DNA of 64,000 nt from positions 1,426,001-1,490,000 of the forward strand of contig OY970294.1 in assembly GCA_963716125.1 (NCBI GenBank). The letters run 5' to 3'. Source of the DNA: Acidiluteibacter sp963716125. Lineage in GTDB: Bacteria > Bacteroidota > Bacteroidia > Flavobacteriales_E > Vicingaceae. Shown here in pieces: positions 9,713-18,347 of the stretch. Below the pieces are notes generated by a model. That model saw nothing but the letters and a program-made list of their open reading frames with translations, was not told where the DNA came from and did not search any database. How positions within the stretch are numbered: position 1 is the stretch's first letter; each line of letters starts with the position of its first letter. Made by a program: the position numbers and the translations under genes.

Positions 9713-9830
9713 AATCAAATATATGAAAATAATCATATAATCAAAAATATATGAAGATAGTCATATAATCGAAAATATATGAAGATAGTCATATAATCAA
9801 AAATATATGAGGATAGTCATATATTTGATC
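9713..9830 (-). promoter_or_regulatory. Four palindromic operator-like repeats at exact 28-bp period
   Basis: Four copies of TATATGA-(6 bp)-TCATATA begin at 9720, 9748, 9776 and 9804. The arms are perfect in all four copies, the 6-bp spacers are AAATAA, AGATAG, AGATAG and GGATAG, and 28 bp separate successive copies. The whole array is bounded by ATCAAATATATGA on the left and its reverse complement on the right. On the minus strand the proximal copy contains TATATTTG, a match to the Bacteroidota -7 box TAnnTTTG, about 15 bases from the satD-like ATG. The array therefore probably overlaps the promoter and binds a dimeric regulator, perhaps the SatD-like HTH protein. Confidence 0.8.
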
Positions 9831-9833
9831 AGC

Positions 9834-10220
9834 TTATTCATCAAAGAATTCTTGTAAATTATCGAAGTATTCATGATTCCATCCTTCTACTATATCCTTA
9901 TAATCAGCATCAGGAATATTAGTATGTCTCAATTCTACTGAAGTACCCTTTTTATCTTCATGTAGTTTGATAGTAACAATTGAGGGCTCTTCTTCACCAA
10001 AAAACCATTGTTGAACAATTTTTTTATTCTCAATAAATTCTAAATTCTTACCTGAAATGGATCCTTCCCACAAAGAAAAATCACTCCCGACTTCAGTGCT
10101 CATAACAGCCTCTTCGCCACTCCATAAGTGAATAGTTGTGGGAACGGTTAACGCTAAAAAGACCTCTTCAGGGATTGCAGAAATTTGATAATAAGCTTTA
10201 TAGTCTTTCATTTTTTCCAT
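9834..10220 (-). CDS. SRPBCC/AHSA1-like START-domain protein
   Basis: 128-residue protein of the Bel v 1/START superfamily, AHSA1 group. Visible marks are the N-terminal strand YYQISAIPEEVFLALTVPTTIHLWSG, the core FIENKKIVQQWFFG, the strand GTSVELRHTNIP and the C-terminal helix WNHEYFDNLQEFF. Such proteins bind hydrophobic ligands or act with Hsp90 in eukaryotes; the bacterial role is unclear. It overlaps the nitroreductase upstream by 13 bases and is probably co-transcribed. Confidence 0.8.
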   Translation of the reverse strand: MEKMKDYKAYYQISAIPEEVFLALTVPTTIHLWSGEEAVMSTEVGSDFSLWEGSISGKNLEFIENKKIVQQWFFGEEEPSIVTIKLHEDKKGTSVELRHTNIPDADYKDIVEGWNHEYFDNLQEFFDE

Positions 10221-10801
10221 ATTATTTTTTCATCAACTGCGCTCAATGGCTTTTTATCCATTAATTTTAAATCACTTTTTGGAATACCCATTTGAAAAAA
10301 CCCCATACATTCTGTTTGTTTTTCCAGTTGTAAATATTCCTTCATTTCATTGGTGTAAGCGAGGTTTCCCGTTCCCCAATATCCGCCTACTCCATAGGCT
10401 TCGCAGCTGAGGTGAATATTTTGAACTGCACAAGCAACAGCCCATTCTTCTTCTTTCTTTGGAAGTCGTTCTTTTTCATCTCTTTTCATACAAATAGCTA
10501 TCACATGAGAAAGTTTCTGTGCTTTCATCTGCCATTTTTTTTGCTTTGCATCAGATTGCTCTTCTTTAGGGGTCAATTTTTTAAAAATCTCCCACATTTG
10601 ATCAAAAAAGTCATTCACAGCTGACCCTGAAAAAACTATAAATCGCCATGGTTCAGTTCTGTAATGCGAAGGTGCATAATTGGCATTCTCTAGAATTTTG
10701 AGAATCACTTCATCCTCAATCTTTTTATTTTCATCCATTTGTGGAGGAAAAAGCGAGTGTCTATTTCTTATAATGGAATTAATTGTCGCTGGGTCTAACA
10801 T
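10208..10801 (-). CDS. Nitroreductase family protein
   Basis: 197 residues, FMN-dependent nitroreductase-like. RNRHSLFPPQ near the start corresponds to the RRSxR flavin-phosphate contact, followed by ANYAPSHYRTEPWRFIVF, the usual (A)PSxxNxQPWxF region with His-Tyr-Arg substituted. GVGGYWGTGN is the conserved C-terminal flavin loop. Cytoplasmic; the family reduces nitroaromatics, quinones or enones with NAD(P)H. It lies between trmN6 and the AHSA1-like gene with almost no spacing, so all are likely in one transcript with rimM and rpsP. Confidence 0.85.
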   Translation of the reverse strand: MLDPATINSIIRNRHSLFPPQMDENKKIEDEVILKILENANYAPSHYRTEPWRFIVFSGSAVNDFFDQMWEIFKKLTPKEEQSDAKQKKWQMKAQKLSHVIAICMKRDEKERLPKKEEEWAVACAVQNIHLSCEAYGVGGYWGTGNLAYTNEMKEYLQLEKQTECMGFFQMGIPKSDLKLMDKKPLSAVDEKIIWKK

Positions 10802-10803
10802 AC

Positions 10804-11506
10804 TTATGCAAATAAATAAAAATCTTTTACCAAAGATAAATATTGCTCACTATACTTATGTCTTTTTTCGCTTTCAATTATGATAGTATCGCTTTTTAGT
10901 GGTGTAACTTCCGAACTAAATGCGAGAAGAATACGTTTAGCTTCTTTATCTGGATTTCCTTGTACAATTAATTCTTCAAAAAGGAAGAGGTTATTTTCTG
11001 CGGCTATTTTAATATGTTTTTGTCGGTATTCAATAGGAATAATACAACAGAAAACACCATTATTGCTTAATAATCGAGCTGCATTTTTAAATAGATTTTC
11101 TGTTGATAAAGTGAGATTTTGACGTGCTGTATCTCTATCAATAGTACCACTTAATGATGTGCCATTATAAAAAGGTGGATTACTGACAATTAAATCAAAA
11201 GGAGCAGAATCATAATCAGAAATATCAGATAGCCTAAATTTGATCCTATTTTTCCATTGATTTTTTTTCGAGATTCAAATTTGATTGAAGGATAGCATTG
11301 GATTCGATATCAATTCCAACAATTCTTGCATTTGAAAATCGTTGTGCCATCATGAAACTAATCAAACCGCAGCCGCAACCAATATCTAAAATTCGATTGG
11401 GGGAAGGATAATTTGCCCATGCGCCTATAAGAACACCATCAGTTCCTATTTTCATAGCGCATTTATCGTGCTCTAATTCAAATTGTTTGAATTTAAAGGC
11501 TGCCAT
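10804..11506 (-). CDS. trmN6: tRNA1(Val) (adenine37-N6)-methyltransferase-like, frameshifted
   Basis: SAM-dependent N6-adenine methyltransferase of the YfiC/TrmN6 type, modifying A37 of tRNA-Val. The first 86 codons give KFKQFELEHDKCAMKIGTDG and the SAM motif ILDIGCGCGLISFMMA, then stop in MEK. Continuing in the next frame restores the family: a QWKNRIKF stretch, the catalytic DLIVSNPPFYN (NPPF motif), then a C-terminal end at 10804. The shift sits at a run of eight T on the + strand (11262-11269); seven would keep one frame of ~233 codons, the usual length. It shares its first base with the rimM stop region. Confidence 0.8.
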
Positions 11507-12045
11507 TAGGCTTCCAAATAAAGCGCTATTAAACCTTCGGTGGTTTTAACTTGTATACTTTTGTTTTCTCTATCTACTTTTTGGATGGTATCATCCAAAA
11601 TAGGAATTAGAACTTCTTTTTCTCCTGCCATTACTTGAAAAATATCTTGAGAAGGATAATCGAGAACTGATTTAAGTTCGCCCACTTCACCAAAAGCATC
11701 ATCTATGATTTTATAACCAATTACCTCGTGATAATAAAATTGTTTTCCTTTTAATGGGGGAAGAGCAGCGGCAGGTAAAAAAAGTTCTTTTCCAACTATT
11801 TCTTTAGCTTCTGCCTGAGAAGTAATTCCATCTACACTAACTCGCAAAATATTTTTTTGCTGCAATTTGGCTTGGTTAATAAAGAATGGAACCAATGTAT
11901 CATCGTTCTTATTGACACGAATAAAAACAGCATCAATACTATTATAAGAAGAAGGGGAATCAACATCCAACTTGAATGCTAATTCCCCACTGTTTCCTAT
12001 AATCTTTGAAATATAGCCTAAATAAAAGCAATCTGCAATTTTCAA
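11506..12045 (-). CDS. rimM: Ribosome maturation factor RimM
   Basis: 179 residues. The N-terminal barrel begins FYLGYISKIIGNSGELAFKL (the RimM G-x-I-x-x-x-x-G-x-x-G pattern) and the PRC-barrel domain carries YYHEVIGYKII, the GEVGELKSVLDYPSQDIFQV segment and VLIPILDDTIQKVD. RimM binds S19 in the 30S head and assists 16S rRNA processing. Its place directly downstream of rpsP, 12 bases apart, is conserved across bacteria. Confidence 0.95.
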   Translation of the reverse strand: MKIADCFYLGYISKIIGNSGELAFKLDVDSPSSYNSIDAVFIRVNKNDDTLVPFFINQAKLQQKNILRVSVDGITSQAEAKEIVGKELFLPAAALPPLKGKQFYYHEVIGYKIIDDAFGEVGELKSVLDYPSQDIFQVMAGEKEVLIPILDDTIQKVDRENKSIQVKTTEGLIALYLEA

Positions 12046-12057
12046 GGCTATGTAATA

Positions 12058-12690
12058 TTATGCTTTAGTCTCTTCGTCAGACGAAGTTTCTTCTTCTTTT
12101 GTTTCAGCTTCTGCCTTTACTTCTGGAGCAGCTTCTTCAGCTTTTACTTCCGTTGCTTCTTCAGTGGGAGCGTTTTCAGCTTTCGCTTCAGTAGTTGCTT
12201 CTTCAGCAGGCGCTTCAGTTTCTTCTACTACAGGAGTATTTTTAGCAGCTACTTCAGATGCTTTTTTCTCATTTGCAGCAACTTCAGCATCAGCTCTTTT
12301 CTTTTTGTCAGCATCATCAGCTGAGCCTAATTTAGAAACTTTTGAGTTGATTTTATCTTCTTTTTCAGATAACCAAGCTTCGAACTTTTTGTCAGCTTCT
12401 TCTTGTGTTAAAGCACCTTTAAGAATCCCTTTTGCAAGGTGATCTTTATAAAGAATTCCTTTATAAGAAAGAATAGCTCTAACTGTATCAGTTGGTTGAG
12501 CACCTTTAGCATACCAATCGTAAGCTTTATCAAAATCTAAATCAATCGTTGCAGGGTTTGTGTTAGGATTGTAAACTCCTAATTTTTCAATAAACCTCCC
12601 ATCACGTGGGGAACGACTGTCGGCAATAACAACATGAAAAAAAGCGCTACGCTTTCTACCGTGTCTTTGTAATCTAATTTTTACAGGCAT
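12058..12690 (-). CDS. rpsP: 30S ribosomal protein S16 with acidic C-terminal tail
   Basis: 210 residues. Residues 1-85 are a canonical S16 (MPVKIRLQRHGRKRSAFFHV, then SPRDGRFIEKLGVYNP). The remainder is a low-complexity extension rich in Ala, Glu, Lys and Thr, as found in many Bacteroidota S16 proteins, which are about twice the length of the E. coli protein. The tail is not part of the ribosomal core fold and its purpose is unknown. It heads the rpsP-rimM-trmN6 transcript. Confidence 0.95.
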   Translation of the reverse strand: MPVKIRLQRHGRKRSAFFHVVIADSRSPRDGRFIEKLGVYNPNTNPATIDLDFDKAYDWYAKGAQPTDTVRAILSYKGILYKDHLAKGILKGALTQEEADKKFEAWLSEKEDKINSKVSKLGSADDADKKKRADAEVAANEKKASEVAAKNTPVVEETEAPAEEATTEAKAENAPTEEATEVKAEEAAPEVKAEAETKEEETSSDEETKA

Positions 12691-12822
12691 GAGTCTTGTT
12701 TAAAATGTAATTAATAAATATAATTTTTTTGGGTTGCAAATATCTACTTAATATTCCAAATAAAAAATAGCTAAAACATTTTTTTTAATTATGTCTTTTC
12801 TCTGAGAATTAGTTATTTGTGA

Positions 12823-13353
12823 TTAATCTTCAACTAAATCTCCAATTTCATCCATTTTTTTACGAGTATATCTGCCCGAGGTGCTATAAATTATCTTAGA
12901 ATTTTTGTCCAAAACAAAGATGTAAGGCGTTTTTCTATCATCCATAGATAAGTCCTCTCTTAAATTGCCCATCTCACCTTTATATAATAAAATTTTATCT
13001 CTAAACTCTTCAGTTGTTCCATCTTTTATCATCTTTTCCGCTTTATTATAAGCCGCTTTATTTATTCCTGTAAATAATAAGACCAATTGAACGTTAACAT
13101 CATAAACCATTGAATTCAATCCATCTTCATCTAAAAACATAGTGTAAATAGGTTGACCCCAACTGTATAAATCTTCTTGTGCATCTTCAGAAAAAGCAAC
13201 ACCAACTATTGAATATTTACCTTTTAAATCTTCAGGTATATTAACTTCCACTTCATTTAAATTTGCTGCAGATAAAATAGGAAAGGTGCTTCCTTTTTGT
13301 GCGAATACACTTAACGTAATAAGAGAGGATAATATTAAAATTATATTTTTCAT
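12823..13353 (-). CDS. Exported thioredoxin-fold-like protein, unknown
   Basis: 176 residues with an N-terminal signal peptide (residues 1-18, cleavage near VFAQ). The mature part opens FPILSAANLNEVEVNIPEDLKGKYSIVGVAFSE, which looks like the strand-helix start of redoxin-type proteins, and ends KTPYIFVLDKNSKIIYSTSGRY, like a thioredoxin cis-Pro region. No CxxC motif is present, so it is unlikely to be a disulfide oxidoreductase. Probably periplasmic. It stands alone between rpsP and aroQ. Confidence 0.65.
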   Translation of the reverse strand: MKNIILILSSLITLSVFAQKGSTFPILSAANLNEVEVNIPEDLKGKYSIVGVAFSEDAQEDLYSWGQPIYTMFLDEDGLNSMVYDVNVQLVLLFTGINKAAYNKAEKMIKDGTTEEFRDKILLYKGEMGNLREDLSMDDRKTPYIFVLDKNSKIIYSTSGRYTRKKMDEIGDLVED

Positions 13354-13391
13354 AGTTTGTTTTTATTGAATACGTAATTTTTTGTGAAATA

Positions 13392-13811
13392 TTATTTAAT
13401 TATGAAAGATTGAAGTGCTAGCTCGTATGACTTTAATCCAAATCCACTGATACTTCCCATGCAATTTTTAGCTATTAAAGAGGTATGTCTTTCTTTTTCT
13501 CTAGCAAATATATTGGAAATATGAACTTCAATAACTGGAGTTTCAATCCCTGTTATAGCATCAGCTATTGCAATACTTGTGTGGGTATAAGCAGCTGCAT
13601 TTAAAATAATTCCATCAAAATTTTGATTGGCATTTTGAATTTCAGTTACAATTTCGCCCTCTATATTAGACTGGAAATAAGTGAGATTTAATTCACTGTA
13701 TTTTGATTTCCATTTTTCAAAAGTTTCTTCAAAGGTGGCTTTACCATAAATATTAATTTCTCTTTTTCCCAATAGATTTAAATTTGGGCCGTTGATAAGT
13801 AGAATTTTCAT
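13392..13811 (-). CDS. aroQ: Type II 3-dehydroquinate dehydratase
   Basis: 139 residues, the normal length for the dodecameric type II enzyme that dehydrates 3-dehydroquinate to 3-dehydroshikimate in the shikimate pathway. The N-terminal INGPNLNLLGKREINIYG contains the catalytic loop with Arg and Tyr; LNAAAYTHTSIAIADAI and the EVHISNIFAREKERH segment contain the remaining catalytic Asn and His. It is divergent from xerD, a neighbour pair conserved in Bacteroidota. Confidence 0.96.
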   Translation of the reverse strand: MKILLINGPNLNLLGKREINIYGKATFEETFEKWKSKYSELNLTYFQSNIEGEIVTEIQNANQNFDGIILNAAAYTHTSIAIADAITGIETPVIEVHISNIFAREKERHTSLIAKNCMGSISGFGLKSYELALQSFIIK

Positions 13812-13848
13812 TTGTAAAATTTAAGCTACAAAGGTATAATTTTGAATT

Positions 13849-14748
13849 ATGAATTGGAATGCTGACATCAATGGATTTAAAGCTTATTTGCAATTAGAGC
13901 GATCTTTATCTGAAAACTCTGTGGAAGCCTATTTAAGAGACGTTGATAAATTGGTTCAATACTTTGATCAGAATGAACTTCAAATTTCCCCTGAAAAGGT
14001 AAAAGAAAAGCACTTAGTTGACTTTATTAATTGGAGTTGTGACCTAGGTTTAGGTGCTAGAACTCAAGCTAGAATTTTATCGGGTATTAAATCTTTTTTC
14101 TTTTATTTATTGGTTGAAAATCGTATCAAATTAGATCCTACTGAAATGATTTCTTCGCCTCAAATTGGTAAAAAACTGCCTGAAGTATTGAGTATTGAAG
14201 AGATAAATGAAATGATTGCTTGCGTGGATTTAAGTAAAAAGCAAGGAGAGCGCAATAGGGCTATTATAGAAACCTTATATAGTTGTGGATTGCGAGTGAG
14301 TGAATTGGTTAACTTAAGAATATCTCATATTTTGTTTGAAGAAGGTTTTTTGAGAGTGACCGGGAAAGGAGACAAAGAAAGATTGGTTCCTATAGGAAAA
14401 GTAGCGATTAAATACATTAATTTTTACTTAGAAGCCACAAGAAATCACCTGAAAATTGAAAAAAAAGATCAAGATATTCTATTTTTAAACCAGCATGGTA
14501 GAAGATTAACAAGAGTGATGATATTTACTATAGTAAAAGGTCTGGCAAAATTGGCTGGAATCAGTAAAACGGTCAGTCCCCATACATTTAGACATTCTTT
14601 TGCGACACATTTAATAGATGGGGGTGCTGATTTAAGAGCAGTTCAAGAAATGTTAGGTCATGAATCCATCACCACTACCGAAATTTACACCCATTTGGAC
14701 ATTACTTATTTAAGAGATACAATTGTTCAGTTTCATCCGAGAGCGTAA
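13849..14748 (+). CDS. xerD: Tyrosine recombinase XerD/XerC
   Basis: 299 residues. The N-terminal SAM-like core-binding domain (YLQLERSLSENSVEAYLRDV) is followed by a catalytic domain with all active-site residues: Arg149 in SCGLRVSELVNL, Lys173 in TGKGDKERLVP, His245 and Arg248 in HTFRHSFATHL, His271 in LGHESI and nucleophile Tyr280 in EIYTHLD. The protein resolves chromosome dimers at dif. It lacks the extra helix insert of integron integrases, and its position next to aroQ is the housekeeping one, so it is unlikely to belong to the cassette arrays downstream. Confidence 0.93.
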   Translation: MNWNADINGFKAYLQLERSLSENSVEAYLRDVDKLVQYFDQNELQISPEKVKEKHLVDFINWSCDLGLGARTQARILSGIKSFFFYLLVENRIKLDPTEMISSPQIGKKLPEVLSIEEINEMIACVDLSKKQGERNRAIIETLYSCGLRVSELVNLRISHILFEEGFLRVTGKGDKERLVPIGKVAIKYINFYLEATRNHLKIEKKDQDILFLNQHGRRLTRVMIFTIVKGLAKLAGISKTVSPHTFRHSFATHLIDGGADLRAVQEMLGHESITTTEIYTHLDITYLRDTIVQFHPRA

Positions 14749-14788
14749 AAATTACTTTGTAATTTCTAATGAATCAATAAATTAATGT

Positions 14789-14843
14789 ACGAGTCCTCCT
14801 TCACTGCGTTGCGGCGGACGAGTCCTCCTTCACTGCGTTGCGG
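14789..14843. repeat. Tandem 26-bp direct repeat
   Basis: Two identical 26-base copies, beginning ACGAGTCCTCC and ending GCGTTGCGG, at 14789-14814 and 14818-14843, separated by CGG (period 29). They are much more GC-rich than the surrounding DNA, which suggests imported or repeat-derived sequence at the boundary between core and accessory DNA. Confidence 0.8.
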
Positions 14844-14875
14844 CCTTTAGGTTTGTATTATCTAAATTTATAAAA

Positions 14876-14945
14876 AAAAGAATGAGTTGAGCTTCGACTT
14901 CGGCCAAGTTAATGACCAATTGTCCGTGTTAGTCCTCATTCTTTT
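14876..14945. other. Long-loop inverted repeat in 290-bp non-coding gap
   Basis: A perfect 11-bp inverted repeat, AAAAGAATGAG at 14876-14886 and CTCATTCTTTT at 14935-14945, encloses 48 bases with short internal complementarity. Read on the minus strand it ends in a run of T, like a terminator. It lies just upstream of the IS110 transposase remnant, where IS110 elements keep a non-coding end, so it may be a relic of that end. The rest of 14749-15036 holds only the tandem repeat described separately. Confidence 0.5.
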
Positions 14946-15036
14946 AATTGTTGCAAAGAACTATTTAGAATTTTAGCTTTCCGAGATCTTAAAGATTTTA
15001 GTTAACAGCAACTTAATTTAAATGTAAATTCAAATT

Positions 15037-15605
15037 ATGGAATTAAAAGAAGCAATGGACATTGATGTCTCAAAAAAACAATTGATGATGCATTATATAA
15101 AATAAGAGTTACAACCAATTTGAAAACTCGAATAAAGGATTTAAAAAAACTCATAGTATGGCGCGCAAAAGAAACAAATATTTGTATTGCTGAAATAATA
15201 ATTTGTTTCGAGCATACAGGCTTACACTCTCTTAATCTTTCCACCTTTTTAGATGAAAAAGGTATTCAGTTTTGTATGGAGCCTGCTTTACAGATTAAAC
15301 AATCTTTAGGCTTAGTGAGAGGTAAAAATGATAAAATTGACGCTCTAAGAATTGCTGAATATGCTTGGTTGAGAAGAGAGCAATTAAATTTCTATAAATT
15401 ACCTTCAAAAAATATATTCTAGCTACAAAAACTACTTTCATTAAGAGCAAAGCTTGGTGCTCAAAGAGCTGATTTTAAAGGTGAAATGAAATGGCATAAA
15501 TCTATTCTTAAAGAAGATAGCCATAAATTTTTCTTTAAAATTCAATTGGAATTAATAAGCAACCAAAGAGATAAAATTAGATTTAATTTTATCTCTTTTA
15601 TTTAA
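15037..15605 (+). pseudogene. IS110-family transposase remnant (N-terminal half)
   Basis: Starts MELKEAMDIDVSKKQ, then shifts frame; with one more A in the A7 run it reads SKKTIDDALYK. The next segment continues with IICFEHTGLHSLNL, GLVRGKNDKIDALRIAEYA and FYKLPSKNIF, then a TAG, then LQKLLSLRAKLGAQRADFKG in the same frame. The GIDVSK-, E-HTG- and KNDKIDA-type motifs are the DEDD catalytic residues of IS110/IS1111 transposases. The C-terminal Transposase_20 domain is missing and the reading frame is broken at least twice, so the element is dead. Confidence 0.85.
15565..15598 (+). terminator. Strong hairpin followed by T-rich tract
   Basis: AAAGAGATAAAATTA at 15565-15579 is perfectly complementary to 15584-15598 with a three- to four-base loop, then TTTTATTTAATT. 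It falls in the last codons of the IS110 remnant and probably terminates transcription from either side. Confidence 0.6.
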
Positions 15606-15812
15606 TTCATCAAAGAAAGTTCAAAAATTCTGTGATTAAATAGTTTCTTTTGGGTTAATGATTTCATAAGTAATTCTTCAGCTTACACACAACAATTGGA
15701 TAATATTCTCCAGCTACTGGGACTCTTATGCTCATTTTAATTTAAAGAAATTAAATATAAAGTCGGCATAAGTATTTTAAATAAAAAAGGTTATAATAGA
15801 AACCTAATCAAT

Positions 15813-18347
15813 CTACTTCCCAATTATCAATCGCTCATAAAAAGTGCCTGCATCGTCTTTTACTTTTATAAAGTACATCCCAGACTTTAATGAGGCGGCT
15901 ACTTGTAAGTTTTCTTTTTTGCTGCCTACATATTGCTTTACAAAAAGTAATTGACCGCTATAATTGTAAATTTCTAAACGAACATCACCTGTTAATTTAA
16001 GACCACTCAAGGTGAAATTCCCTTGGCTAGGGTTGGGGTAAATTAACAGTTTATCTTTAATATGTTTTTCTACCAATCCAACAGTTTGTTCTAGGGTTTT
16101 TGTTATTACATCGTTGGTTGCTGCTTCGTCGTTCATAGCATTTAGTGATACCACCAAGTCATAAGTGTTGCTAGAGATGAAGTTAGGCTGAACCGTAAAA
16201 GTATGCTCCAAGCTATCGCCTGCTGGAATACTAGTCGTTAAGTTATCCACCGCTGTTATAGTGCCATTTACCCAAAGCGAAATGGTAGGGCTGCTAATAG
16301 CCGTAGAGCCATAATTTTTTAACATTACCTTTACTGGCGTAGTAGCTGAGTAATTAGGTGAGCTAGGCTCAGTAATTTCTGTAGCGGCTAAGTCTGTGAA
16401 GGGAACAGTATCTATGTATTTATTAGACTTCTCTATCAAGTAGGCGTGAATCTTATAATGAGGTTCAGTGTGTCCATTGCTATTGTAACCGGTTCGTAAA
16501 AGATTGGTGTAATTTTGCAAAACGTAATCAACAGTCAAGTTTTGACCTGCCACTGCGTTTGAGGTTAAATTTACCAGGTAAGGTTCTACCGCTTGCCCAG
16601 GACACCATCCGGCTCTGGCAAATTGCCACGTTCCAAATTGGTTGGAGCAAGAATTAGCATTACAGTTGTTTTTCCATAAGGTGTGGCTGTTTACATTGGT
16701 GCTATTTGCAGTAACTGTATGTGTGAATTGCGAAAATTCCGCAGCGTTGTTTGTATTTCCTTGACCATGCCCGCTAATAGTCATTCGCATAGCAGTTGTA
16801 TTTGTATTTGAGTCAATTTTAATTGTTTGAGCGGGCAGGTCATAAGAAACAGCAGGATCACCGTATACCCAATTATCCGTTGACCAAAGTGGCGTTAACT
16901 TTTGGTAACCATTCGCCACAGAATTATATTCATAAATTAACTTGGCATTCAATAACCAGCCTGAGCTTCCCCAAACCTGAATGTAGGATGAAAATTCTGT
17001 ATAGCCTCTCAACAACGTCTTGAAATCTGTAACATCAACCGTCCAAGGGCCGCAAGCTTTGCCATAAGGTGTAATGTATCGCACAATCTCATAGCTTAGA
17101 CCATTCTTTAAAACCGATATTTTTGCCGGCTGATCCCAAGGATCACAGCCAGTTGAAGGACATGCCACACTTAATTCCATGGTAATTTTACTCACATTCA
17201 CATTATTCTCTGGAAGTATTACGCTAGACAAATGTGTTTGCCCTGCTGCTCCAAAATTATGTTGCTCTTGAGTGAAAATAGGAATCTCCAAGCCGCTGCC
17301 TGTTGTCGGAAGTTTATAAGTTGTTGTAATGCTGTCATTCGCCGTATTTGAATCGCCATTGAGCGTAGCAAACAATTGTATGGTAGAGGTAGAGCTGAAT
17401 TTAGAGATTAAACTACTAAAAACGTGCTTGTACTCTTCTCCGGGTAATAAGATTTTATTAACGGTATCAATAACTGCCGAATTCGAGTTGAGCAGATAAC
17501 CGACAGAAAAGCTTTTAATAGTATCATTTCCAACATTTTTAAAAACTCCTCCCATTTTTCCATCTTTTTTAAATGCAGAAATTAAGTCAGGAGAAGTTAA
17601 ATTGCTCACTGCTATATCCAATATTGGAATAATATAACCACCTGATAAAATGGAACTTCCAAAATTCTGCAACAAGCCATTGCTAGCGCTACTCATTAAA
17701 TTTGGAGTAGTATCGTTTCCAATTATCGTATCCATTTTAAAGTATCCCAATAAATTAGAAGTAGTATCTGGTAAATTCACTCCCATATTATTGCTAATTT
17801 CTATTTGACTTCTAGCGACATTCCATATCCTAACCTCGTCAATTTTACCATCAAAAACTCTACCTGCAAAGCCTGCACTTTCACCGATGTAAACAGGATT
17901 AGTAGAATTAACAATTGGATTAGAAGTTGTCGTTCCCACCTGTACACCATCAATATAAATGATAAGCGTTCCGTTATCCATAACTCCAGCAATATGATAC
18001 CAGGCATTTGTTTGCATAATTGGAGCGCTTACTACCTCTACCCATGTAACATTCCCAACACCTACAGTAAAACTTAATTTGCCATTGTCGCCACATCTTA
18101 GAACATAACCAGATTGATTTACCTGATCTTTACCGATAATTGTTCCTTCCCAAACATTTGCTTTCCATGTATCTGCATATATCCATGCTTCTAGGGTTAG
18201 GGCATTGGCGGAATTGAACGTAGCACTTGAATTAACTGAAATTCTGTCGTTGGTACCATCAAAATCAATGCTGTTATTTTGAGCAATTGAGGAAAAGCCA
18301 ATGATTGAAATAGCTGCTAGTAAAATAAAGTATATTGATTTTTTCAT
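15813..18347 (-). CDS. T9SS-exported LamG / PNGase F-like protein
   Basis: 844 residues. A signal peptide (1-22) is followed by a LamG/concanavalin-type domain (about 25-205), a CARDB-like beta domain (about 242-345), a peptide-N-glycosidase F-like region (about 355-660), a second CARDB-like domain (about 665-755) and a T9SS sorting domain (YPNPSQGNFTL near 770 to the end). The PNGase part shows ACPSTGCDPWDQ (395-406), equivalent to the CDEWD motif holding the catalytic aspartate of PNGase F, then YEIVRYITPYGK and WTVDVTDFKTLL. PNGase F removes N-glycans by cleaving the glycosyl-asparagine amide; this protein may do so on the cell surface, helped by the LamG domain. Parts of the gene are less AT-rich than the neighbours. 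Confidence 0.85.
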   Translation of the reverse strand: MKKSIYFILLAAISIIGFSSIAQNNSIDFDGTNDRISVNSSATFNSANALTLEAWIYADTWKANVWEGTIIGKDQVNQSGYVLRCGDNGKLSFTVGVGNVTWVEVVSAPIMQTNAWYHIAGVMDNGTLIIYIDGVQVGTTTSNPIVNSTNPVYIGESAGFAGRVFDGKIDEVRIWNVARSQIEISNNMGVNLPDTTSNLLGYFKMDTIIGNDTTPNLMSSASNGLLQNFGSSILSGGYIIPILDIAVSNLTSPDLISAFKKDGKMGGVFKNVGNDTIKSFSVGYLLNSNSAVIDTVNKILLPGEEYKHVFSSLISKFSSTSTIQLFATLNGDSNTANDSITTTYKLPTTGSGLEIPIFTQEQHNFGAAGQTHLSSVILPENNVNVSKITMELSVACPSTGCDPWDQPAKISVLKNGLSYEIVRYITPYGKACGPWTVDVTDFKTLLRGYTEFSSYIQVWGSSGWLLNAKLIYEYNSVANGYQKLTPLWSTDNWVYGDPAVSYDLPAQTIKIDSNTNTTAMRMTISGHGQGNTNNAAEFSQFTHTVTANSTNVNSHTLWKNNCNANSCSNQFGTWQFARAGWCPGQAVEPYLVNLTSNAVAGQNLTVDYVLQNYTNLLRTGYNSNGHTEPHYKIHAYLIEKSNKYIDTVPFTDLAATEITEPSSPNYSATTPVKVMLKNYGSTAISSPTISLWVNGTITAVDNLTTSIPAGDSLEHTFTVQPNFISSNTYDLVVSLNAMNDEAATNDVITKTLEQTVGLVEKHIKDKLLIYPNPSQGNFTLSGLKLTGDVRLEIYNYSGQLLFVKQYVGSKKENLQVAASLKSGMYFIKVKDDAGTFYERLIIGK

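Noticed and set aside
9713..9830. CRISPR array
   Set aside because: Repeats are 28 bp with period 28 and no unique spacers; each is a palindrome. No cas genes nearby.
12164..12442. 92-codon frame opposite rpsP
   Set aside because: It is the complement of the Ala/Glu-rich S16 tail and shows only Ser/Ala low complexity.
13849..14748. Integron integrase for the attC-like arrays
   Set aside because: It has a housekeeping XerD layout, sits next to aroQ as usual, and lacks the extra IntI helix region.
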